A stretch of DNA of 10,267 nucleotides from Chloroflexota bacterium (GTDB lineage: Bacteria; Chloroflexota; Anaerolineae; Aggregatilineales; UBA2796). The position numbers and the translations under genes are program-made. The notes below the pieces were generated by a model. That model ran no database searches, had not been told where the DNA came from, and saw only the letters and a program-made list of their open reading frames with translations. Of the stretch, positions 4,579 to 10,267 are shown one piece after another; the first letter of the stretch is position 1; each line of letters opens with the position of its first letter. Where the stretch lies: contig JAGHYP010000080.1 in NCBI GenBank assembly GCA_017743585.1, forward strand, positions 1 through 10,267. Reading direction: 5' to 3'.

Positions 4579-6507
4579 GTGCTAACCCATCTTCGGCGCG
4601 CGTGGGCCGTCTTGATCGCCTGCGCAGCGCTGGTAGCCGCCAGGAACTTCCCCCCAGCCTACGCGCAAGGCATTGCTGACCCGAATCAGCTGACCTTCGA
4701 AGGCTCAGCGCTGGTCGCTGCGGTCATAGAAGCCGCCAAAGCCGACTATGCAGCGCGCGCGCCGCAAACGCAAATCACGCTGACTATCTCAGGCACTTCA
4801 ACTGGCATTGAGCAGCTCTGCAACGGCGCAGCGGATGTGGCGATGGCGTACGGCGCCATCACTGACTCGCAAATCGCCGATTGCACTGCCAAAGGCGTGA
4901 GTTTTGTCGAGCTGTTGCTCGGCTACGATGCTGTAGCACTGGTCGTCAACAATGCGTCGCCGGCGCAATGCTTGAGCCTCGATCAGCTCGGCACCCTGCT
5001 CTCGCCCGGCGCCGTTGACGTGAAGAATTGGTCGGCGGTGGACGCATCATTTGGCGATGTGCCAATTGAGGCGCTGTACATCCTGCCCGATAACGAGCAG
5101 CGCCCGCCGCGCTTTTTGCTGGATCGGTTGCTGGCAGGTGATGGCCTGCGCGCCGATCTGCAAGTGGTCGAGACAGCTGCCGCGATGAGCGATAAAATCA
5201 ACGTGGAACGCAACGCGCTCGGCATCATGCCGCTGCAAGACTTGATCGTGGAGCGCACGCCCGCCAAAGCGATCCGCCCCCTGCAGATTCGCACAGGCAC
5301 AGCTTGTATTGAGCCAAACGCCGCCAATCTGGATGAGGGTCGCTATCCGCTCTCCGAGTCGCTCCTGCTGTATGTGAACGCGGCGCGCTTGGATAAGCAG
5401 CCGTTGGTGGATTTCCTGCGCTATCTGCTCAGCAGCGATGGGCGGCGCGCCCTGATCGAGCTCAAGTACGTGCCGCCGAGCGAGGTGCTGTATTCGCGCG
5501 GCATCAGTTACATCGAGACGCGCCGCACAGGGCGCACCTACAGCCGCGCGCAGGCTGTGAACGTGCCTGCCAACACGGCGGGCGTCGTCTCGATAGATGG
5601 CTCGCCGCTACTGAACGCGCTGGTGAAAGAGCTGAACGCGCCGTTCTCGCCGCGCTTTGTCAGCATCACGCTCTCGAACCGACCATTTGGCGACGCCTCT
5701 GCCTATCGCAAACTCTGCGAGAACCGCGTTGACCTGATCTTCACCACACGGCCGCCAGACGAGAGCGAAGCCGACATCTGTCAGCGCAATAACGTCCCGA
5801 CTTTGCAAATGCCGCTCGGCTACGACGCTGATCTGATCGTGCTCAATTTGGAGAACACTTTTGCGCGCTGCCTCTCGTTGGCAAATGTTGAGCGGCTGTT
5901 CAGCGCGCGCTACAACGCCAAAACTTGGGCAGAGGTGGCGCAGGGCTTTCCTGAGCAAGAGCTGATCGTGATCGCGCCGCGCAGCGGCAACGTGCAGGCC
6001 GACGCGCTGCTCACACGCGCGGCGCGCGGTCAAATCGCGCCGCAATTCCGCGCTGACATTCCTGAGAACGCGCAGAATGACGATCCGCTCTTCCGCGCCT
6101 CAGCTGTTCAGAACGCGCTCGGCGGCGTCACTTTCATGCGCTACAGCGAGTTCATGCGCAGCGGCGCGCGCGTGCAGGCAGTGCAAATTGATGCGGGCAA
6201 CGGCTGCGTGTCGCCAACGCTTGCCAACATTCGGAACGGTAGCTACCCGCTGGCGCGCCCGCTCTTCGCAACGTTGAATCTGAACAGCTTGAGCCGCCCT
6301 GAGGTGCGCGCCTATGCTTGGTATTTGCTCGGCGACGACGCGCTGACGATTTTGAATCAACAAGGTGTGATCGGCGCCGAGGCGAGTACGTTCATCGCCC
6401 TGCGCGAAGTGCTGCTGGAGCGTATCGAGGCGATCGAGCGCGCCGCTGCCACGCCGCAGCCGACCGCTGAGGCGACTGCAGCGCCAACTGCCACTGCTAC
6501 ACCATGA
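4579..6507 (+). CDS. Secreted tandem PstS-like substrate-binding protein
   Basis: The 642-residue exported protein begins at GTG. Arg6-Arg7, a hydrophobic core (about 8-22) and AYA-Q near residue 29 form a Sec signal peptide; LIAC at 12-15 resembles a lipobox but lies early in the core. Two related PBP-like domains follow (about 36-310 and 330-612). Each shows an LGYDA strand, a CLSL segment, a C-x-x-P turn with an ANxxxGxYPL loop, and a final YLL-x-x-D helix. The first has SGTSTG (71-76), as in phosphate-type binders; the second lacks it. Cysteines match between halves: 81, 102, 131, 243 and 380, 401, 431, 543. The tail is rich in Thr, Ala and Pro. No permease or ATPase gene is adjacent, so transport is unproven and the ligand unknown; an extracellular sensing or scaffold role is possible. 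Confidence 0.82.
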   Translation: MLTHLRRAWAVLIACAALVAARNFPPAYAQGIADPNQLTFEGSALVAAVIEAAKADYAARAPQTQITLTISGTSTGIEQLCNGAADVAMAYGAITDSQIADCTAKGVSFVELLLGYDAVALVVNNASPAQCLSLDQLGTLLSPGAVDVKNWSAVDASFGDVPIEALYILPDNEQRPPRFLLDRLLAGDGLRADLQVVETAAAMSDKINVERNALGIMPLQDLIVERTPAKAIRPLQIRTGTACIEPNAANLDEGRYPLSESLLLYVNAARLDKQPLVDFLRYLLSSDGRRALIELKYVPPSEVLYSRGISYIETRRTGRTYSRAQAVNVPANTAGVVSIDGSPLLNALVKELNAPFSPRFVSITLSNRPFGDASAYRKLCENRVDLIFTTRPPDESEADICQRNNVPTLQMPLGYDADLIVLNLENTFARCLSLANVERLFSARYNAKTWAEVAQGFPEQELIVIAPRSGNVQADALLTRAARGQIAPQFRADIPENAQNDDPLFRASAVQNALGGVTFMRYSEFMRSGARVQAVQIDAGNGCVSPTLANIRNGSYPLARPLFATLNLNSLSRPEVRAYAWYLLGDDALTILNQQGVIGAEASTFIALREVLLERIEAIERAAATPQPTAEATAAPTATATP

Positions 6508-6538
6508 TCTTCAGTAGGCAGCGCGCGAGCAGCGCAAG

Positions 6539-7540
6539 TCAAGCTGCGGCGGCTCGCCGCCTAGCAGCGCGATTCACAAACGGAATCTCGCCATTCTCCC
6601 AAGAGATCAGCAACGGCACGGCGATGAAGATCGAGCTATACGAGCCGCTGATCAGGCCGATGAACAGAATGCCTACGAACTGCTGAATCGAGCCGCTCGC
6701 CAGCAGAAATAGCGCCACCAGGACAAAGCCGACTGCGATCTGCGTCATCAGCGACCGTTGAATTATCTCCAGCAGGCTGCGATTGACGATCAGCTCATAC
6801 GGCTCGCCGCGATGGCGCACGTCGTTCTCGCGGATGCGGTCGAAGACCACAATAGTATCCTGCACGGAGTAACCGACCACTGTCAGCACAGCCGTCAGGA
6901 ATAGCGCGTCGGCTTGCCAGCCGGCGATCAAGCCCATGATGGACATCACGCCGAGCATCACCAGCACGTCATGCACCATTGCCACGAGCGCCGTCACGCC
7001 GTAGCGGAAAGAGTGCTTCAGCTTGCGGAAGGCGAGCGCGATCCAGAACAGCGCGAGCGCGCTCGCGACCAACGTGGCAACGAGCGCTGCATTGGTCACC
7101 TCGCTGCCCACCACAGGCGAGACTTCGCTGAAGTTCTCGCGGAAGTGCTGCGCGTTGAAGGTCAGATTGAGCTGATTGCCCAGCTCGGTCAGATTTTTGG
7201 CGATCGCCTCGATCTGCTCTGCGCTATTATCGCCAAAGTTGGCGCGCACCTGCCAGCGATACGTCTCACCAATGCCGACGCGCTGCGTCGTCACGTCGGT
7301 CAAGCCTGCCGCCGTGAACGCCTGCTCGATTGCCGTGCCTGTCAATCTGCCGGGCGTCTGCCCTTGCACAGGCTCGAACTCCAGCTGGAAGAGCGCGCCG
7401 CCCACGAAGTCAATGCTCAGGCGCACGATTGAGCGCTCACGGTAAGTTTGCGTGGAGATGATCATCGCCACAATGCCGCCTAAGATGACCAGCGTCGAGA
7501 ACAAATAGTAGTAGCGGCGATACTTCACAAAGTTGACCAT
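6539..7540 (-). CDS. secF: Protein translocase subunit SecF
   Basis: SecF forms, with SecD, a proton-driven membrane complex that helps pull proteins out of the SecYEG channel. The 333-residue protein has TM1 at about 12-29, then SIDFVGGALFQLEF (42-55), the external P4-type domain (to about 145), and five more membrane segments. The proton-path region reads VVGYSVQDTIVVFDRIREN (221-239). Most relatives have Asn where Gln227 stands, next to the conserved Asp228. The C-terminal SGSYSSIFIAVPLL segment (298-311) is typical, followed by a short basic Arg/Ala tail. The gene starts 25 nt after the secD stop, and the pair is surely cotranscribed. Its end converges on the tandem binding protein with a 31-nt gap (6508-6538) that shows no clear terminator. 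Confidence 0.96.
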   Translation of the reverse strand: MVNFVKYRRYYYLFSTLVILGGIVAMIISTQTYRERSIVRLSIDFVGGALFQLEFEPVQGQTPGRLTGTAIEQAFTAAGLTDVTTQRVGIGETYRWQVRANFGDNSAEQIEAIAKNLTELGNQLNLTFNAQHFRENFSEVSPVVGSEVTNAALVATLVASALALFWIALAFRKLKHSFRYGVTALVAMVHDVLVMLGVMSIMGLIAGWQADALFLTAVLTVVGYSVQDTIVVFDRIRENDVRHRGEPYELIVNRSLLEIIQRSLMTQIAVGFVLVALFLLASGSIQQFVGILFIGLISGSYSSIFIAVPLLISWENGEIPFVNRAARRRAAAA

Positions 7541-7565
7541 AGTCGCCTACCGCTTTCTGGAGTCA

Positions 7566-9170
7566 CTATCCGAATAGTTTGATGCGCGCCAAGCGCTCGC
7601 CGCCAATGGCGAGGATGACGTTCAAGAAGACGCGAGTCACGACCACTGCCGTGAAGAGGTTGACGATCAGGCCGATGATCAGCGTGATGGCGAAGCCGCG
7701 CACAGCGCTCGCGCCGAATTGACCGCCGAAGAAGTACAGGATGAGCGCGATCATGATGGTGGAGATGTTCGAGTCGCGAATAGTCGCCCATGCGCGCGAG
7801 AAGCCAAGTTCTATCGCCTTGCTCAGCTTGCGTCCGTTGCGCAGCTCTTCCTTCACGCGCTCGAAAATCAGGATATTGCCGTCAATAGCTGAGCCGATCG
7901 AGATCAGGAAGCCCGTGATCGCCGAAAGCGTCAGCGTGACGGGGATGTACTTGTAGAGCGCGAAGTTGATCATCCCAAACAGGATCAGGGCGAGCGCCGC
8001 CGCCACGCCGCCGACGCGGTAATACACGATCAGGAAGATGAAGATAGTCAGGATGCCTAGCACGCCTGCGCGCACAGCCCGCGCGACCGACTCCGCGCCG
8101 AGCGTCGCGCCGACTTGCTCGCGCGACTCGATGCTCAGCGAGACGGGCAGCGCGCCTGAGCGCAGCTGGACCGCTAGTTTGACTGCTTCTTCGCGCGTGA
8201 AGTTGCCCGTGATCTCGCCGCCATCCTCAAGGCGCGCCCGAATGATCGGGGCGCTCAGCACCTCGCCGTCCAGCACGATCGCTAGCGGCTGCCCGATGTT
8301 CGCGCCTGTGTGCGCAGTGAAGGCTTGCGCCTCAGGGCTGCTCGTGTTCAGCTCAAAGCTGACCACATACTGCGTGCCGCCTTGCCCGCCCAGCCGCGCT
8401 TGCGCATCGCGCAAGCCCGCGCCCGTCATGACCGTGTTGAAAGGCAGGTTCGTGCATGGATTCAACAACGGATTTGCCTTGCTGCCAGGCGGACTCACTT
8501 CAGGGGTAGGCTCAGCTGGCGGCGCCTCAGCGATCGGCGTCGCCTCAGCGGTCGCTTCAGCGGTTGGAGCGGCTGTAGCCGCTGCCTCAACGGTTGCCTC
8601 AGCCGTTGGCGTTGCCTCGGCGGTTGCTCCAGCGGTCGCCTCTGCGTTCAATAAGCCCTCAACAGTTGCTTCTGCAGTCGGCTCGGCAGTGGCGCCAGCC
8701 TCAGAGGGCGCTGGCGTCGCTCGAGATGCTTGCTCGCGCAGCGCCAATTGGCGGTTTGTCAGGATGTATGTGCCGGGCGCGGGCATTGGCGCAGTGCAGT
8801 CGCCAACTGCGCTGAAATCCACAAATTCCAGGAGCGCGGTCTGGCGGATCAAGTCAATCGCGGCGTCAGGGTTCTGGATGCCGGGCAGCTCGACGATGAT
8901 GCGGTTGCTGCCAGCAGTCTGCACGATTGGCTCAGCCACGCCGATGGCGTTCACGCGCCGATCGATGATGCGGCGCACTTCATTCATCTGCTCGGGCCGG
9001 ACGTCGGGCTGATCGGCGCGCATCAGCACGCGTACCCCGCCTTGAATATCCAAGCCAAGACGCACTTCAATCGGGCGTCCGAATAAGCCCGGATTGGGCA
9101 GGATCATGTAGGTGCAAAGTGCGGCAATCGCGATCACGATCGCCAGCCATACAGCTGTTTCTCTTGACAT
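7566..9170 (-). CDS. secD: Protein translocase subunit SecD with low-complexity insertion
   Basis: SecD has TM1 at about 7-24, then VRLGLDIQGGVRVLM (36-50), RRIIDRRVNAIGVAEPIV (66-83) and the IIVELPG turn (91-97). The external P1 domain resumes with LNPCTNLPF, followed by SFELNTSSPEAQAF and the AIVLDGEVLSAPII loop. Five C-terminal membrane segments follow, including GSAIDGNILIFERVKEELRN (426-445) with Asp430 of the proton path; the more usual neighbour is DAN, not DGN. Residues about 151-230 are an Ala/Thr/Glu/Pro-rich insertion absent from typical SecD. The 534-residue length is within the range of longer bacterial SecDs. ATG 9170 has only a weak, distant purine run upstream (AAAGGAA about 12 nt away), but it directly precedes TM1. 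It leads the secD-secF pair, and a candidate promoter lies in the 230-nt gap before it. Confidence 0.96.
   Translation of the reverse strand: MSRETAVWLAIVIAIAALCTYMILPNPGLFGRPIEVRLGLDIQGGVRVLMRADQPDVRPEQMNEVRRIIDRRVNAIGVAEPIVQTAGSNRIIVELPGIQNPDAAIDLIRQTALLEFVDFSAVGDCTAPMPAPGTYILTNRQLALREQASRATPAPSEAGATAEPTAEATVEGLLNAEATAGATAEATPTAEATVEAAATAAPTAEATAEATPIAEAPPAEPTPEVSPPGSKANPLLNPCTNLPFNTVMTGAGLRDAQARLGGQGGTQYVVSFELNTSSPEAQAFTAHTGANIGQPLAIVLDGEVLSAPIIRARLEDGGEITGNFTREEAVKLAVQLRSGALPVSLSIESREQVGATLGAESVARAVRAGVLGILTIFIFLIVYYRVGGVAAALALILFGMINFALYKYIPVTLTLSAITGFLISIGSAIDGNILIFERVKEELRNGRKLSKAIELGFSRAWATIRDSNISTIMIALILYFFGGQFGASAVRGFAITLIIGLIVNLFTAVVVTRVFLNVILAIGGERLARIKLFG
8481..8720 (-). repeat. 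Degenerate PTAEAT-type low-complexity repeat inside secD
   Basis: SecD residues 151-230 are made of irregular repeats around T-A-E-A-T and P-T-A-E-A-T, with few other residues. The DNA shows matching imperfect repeats of GCC-TCA-GCG-GTT-like units on the plus strand. It is in frame and is followed by normal SecD sequence, so it is an internal linker and not a disruption. By position it lies outside the membrane in the P1 domain. Confidence 0.85.
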
Positions 9171-9400
9171 AAGCGTCAGAATTTCCTTTTGTGGACTGCG
9201 CTCTCCCCTAGAGAGAGTGAAAGGCGCGCAAGGGAAATTGCGCTCAAGATGCTCTCCATGTTCGAATATCGTCGGAGACTTGCCTGCTCAATTGCGGATC
9301 GTGCCGGCATGGATTTTGAGGAACAAGACAACAGCGTATTATTGCTCCAAGAGAGAGAAAGCGCAAGGTAGAGCGCTGCCTACGACTCAATTTTGACGGG
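9171..9400. other. 230-nt gap between the DUF4340 gene and secD
   Basis: No well-supported gene lies here. It holds the candidate secDF promoter, a short imperfect direct repeat (GAGAGAG...AAAG...GCGC...AAGG at 9211-9233 and 9351-9368) and a small dyad CTCTC-N5-GAGAG at 9201-9215. A 61-codon plus-strand frame (TTG 9189 or ATG 9249, to a TAG at 9369-9371) has a rather protein-like charged composition. It lacks a ribosome binding site, its third codon positions are only about half G/C, and it would run antisense across the promoter, so it is not called as a gene. Confidence 0.6.
9338..9366 (-). promoter_or_regulatory. Candidate sigma-70-type promoter for secDF
   Basis: The minus strand reads TTGCGC (9366-9361), a 17-nt spacer, then AATAAT (9343-9338). 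The -10 matches five of six consensus bases and the -35 four of six, with ideal spacing. It lies about 170 nt before the secD ATG, in the only sizeable gap on this side, so a long leader would be transcribed. It fits the idea that secDF is transcribed separately from the upstream DUF4340 cluster. Confidence 0.4.
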
Positions 9401-9952
9401 CTAGGGCCTCACCAGTCCCTCCAATGCGCTTACCAGCGCTGCAGCTTGTTCCGCCGAGACGAGCAGGATCGCCTTTGTGCCGCCTCGTTGGACGTAAGCG
9501 AGCGTCCGATCGGGCGAGGTGTCGCCGATGTGCAATGTGTACGTTCGATCGGCCACAAACCGAATGATGTGCCGTCCGCCGTTCTCCAAACCAAACGCCT
9601 CTAGCGATGCGCTGCTTATGATACGGCTATAGCGCAGGCTTGCCAAACCGTTCAGCAAGCGCGCCACTTTGGTCAGGTCGGGCAGCGCAGGCTCAGTGCC
9701 CTCTCGCAGCGCCTGCCAATCGCCCGCTGTCTTGATCAGCGTAATTGAGGCGGGTTTTGTTGCGTCGCGCCGATCTTCCAAGTCTATGCGCGTGATCTGC
9801 GCGGGCAGCACGCGCGGGAAGACGTACGGTATCGGCGTGGCGCTCGCCTGAGCGCTCGGCGGCGGGCGGCCCGGAAACAACAGCGCCGATGCGCCGAGCA
9901 AGGCAACGAAAACAGCAAAGAGGACGATCACGGTGCGCCGTTGTGCCGTCAT
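9401..9952 (-). CDS. DUF4340 domain-containing membrane-anchored protein
   Basis: The 183-residue protein has one N-terminal membrane segment (about 8-27) and a Pro/Ala/Ser-rich linker. An external domain follows with the DUF4340 pattern: FPRVLPAQITRIDLED (45-60), SITLIKTAGDWQALREG (69-85), a helix around LTKVARLLNGLASLRY (93-108), then LEAFGLENGG (117-126) and HIGDTSPDRTLAYVQ (141-155). DUF4340 proteins often sit next to GldG-type ABC auxiliary proteins, as here, where the upstream gene ends 6 nt before this ATG. It is short for the family, which often carries further repeats. A role with the ABC/GldG machinery at the membrane is inferred from that pairing; no biochemical function is known to me. 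Confidence 0.8.
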   Translation of the reverse strand: MTAQRRTVIVLFAVFVALLGASALLFPGRPPPSAQASATPIPYVFPRVLPAQITRIDLEDRRDATKPASITLIKTAGDWQALREGTEPALPDLTKVARLLNGLASLRYSRIISSASLEAFGLENGGRHIIRFVADRTYTLHIGDTSPDRTLAYVQRGGTKAILLVSAEQAAALVSALEGLVRP

Positions 9953-9958
9953 GACCGC

Positions 9959-10267
9959 TCAGCGCCTCGTGCGCCGCCACCATACCCACAGCCCGATCGC
10001 CAAGATCGCCGTCGGCAAGACGCCAACTGTGATGAACGCCGTCAATTCTAGATCGCGGCTCGGCACGCTCAGCGGCAATTGCCCGAAGACAGGCTCGACA
10101 GTCACGCGCTCCAAAAATGCAACGAGCCAATCGATCATGTTCGTCCACAGAATCTGCCCGTCAAAGGCGACAATCAGGTCGTTGGTCACCCAGTCCGAGT
10201 CGCCCACCACCAGCAGGCGGGCTTTGGTGCGCGCATTTTCCGCCGCCACCACCAACGCCCGCGGGCC
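9959..10267 (-). CDS. GldG-family ABC transport auxiliary protein, C-terminal part (runs off the window)
   Basis: The frame is open from the right edge (reading GPRALVVAAENARTKARLLV) to a TGA at 9961-9959. An internal TTG at 10255 is not a start, because the coding pattern continues upstream of it. The visible 102 residues match the end of GldG-like proteins: the GPRALVVAAE segment, the VVGDSDWVTNDLI motif with its conserved Gly-Asp-Ser, a NMIDWLVAFLE helix, and a final membrane segment (about 20 hydrophobic residues, ILAIGLWVWW) capped by RRTRR. The family acts with ABC permeases, in some bacteria for gliding motility. Here only the link to the DUF4340 gene 6 nt downstream is visible. The N-terminal domain and any ATPase or permease genes lie outside the window. 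Confidence 0.8.
   Translation of the reverse strand, partial: GPRALVVAAENARTKARLLVVGDSDWVTNDLIVAFDGQILWTNMIDWLVAFLERVTVEPVFGQLPLSVPSRDLELTAFITVGVLPTAILAIGLWVWWRRTRR

Noticed and set aside
6508..6575. Terminator between the convergent tandem binding protein and secF
   Set aside because: A GGCGG/CCGCC stem lies inside the end of secF and has no T-run on either side, so it does not stand out from the GC-rich background.
8038..9012. A 324-codon plus-strand frame opposite secD
   Set aside because: Its Ala/Ser/Val-rich low complexity is the antisense image of secD, which has clear SecD motifs throughout.
9189..9371. Small plus-strand gene in the gap upstream of secD
   Set aside because: It has no ribosome binding site, an unusual TTG start or a short form from ATG 9249, and third-position GC well below the neighbours. 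It is mentioned only as part of the gap.

Overview
The window reads as ordinary bacterial chromosome, GC-rich and densely coded. It carries one compact cobamide (vitamin B12-type) operon, one exported binding protein, the secDF translocase genes and the end of a gliding-motility-like ABC accessory cluster. Exported proteins have Thr/Ala/Pro/Glu-rich stretches of the PTAEAT/TPTA type, and the regulator has an MmyB-like ligand domain known from Chloroflexus. Together these suggest a member of the Chloroflexota, possibly Anaerolineae-like. That placement is inference from style; there is no rRNA or other taxonomic marker here.

Left block, 1-4217, almost all minus strand. Reading in the direction of transcription: an XRE/MmyB-like regulator (4217-3282), a 31-nt gap, then cobT, cobS, cbiR and cobU, each overlapping the next by 7, about 34 and 13 nt. 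CobT activates the lower-ligand base, CobU makes adenosylcobinamide-GDP, and CobS joins the two. The CbiR-like hydrolase should remove the lower ligand from imported cobamides, feeding cobinamide to CobU. So the operon looks like a cobamide remodelling and salvage unit, not a de novo corrin pathway. At the left edge a plus-strand gene seems to end convergently with cobU inside a perfect 25-bp inverted repeat.

Middle, 4218-4578 (361 nt without an intact gene). It holds the regulator's ribosome binding site and a possible -10 box, a degraded second copy of the 3' end of cobU, a coding-like C-terminal fragment of unknown identity, and a possible promoter for the next gene. The cobU remnant and the real cobU end form direct repeats that bracket the whole regulator-cob block.

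Right block. At 4579-6507 (+) is a secreted protein made of two PstS-like binding domains with a matching set of four cysteines in each half. It converges on secF and secD (minus, 9170 to 6539); SecD carries an approximately 80-residue low-complexity insertion in its external domain. A 230-nt gap (9171-9400) contains a plausible secDF promoter. Upstream of it on the minus strand are a DUF4340 protein and the C-terminal end of a GldG-like ABC auxiliary protein that runs off the right edge.

No tRNA, rRNA, CRISPR array, transposase, integrase or recognisable cobalamin riboswitch was seen. The window does not show a clearly new system. The most unusual points are the cobU remnant flanking the operon, the eight-cysteine tandem binding protein, the SecD insertion and the edge inverted repeat.
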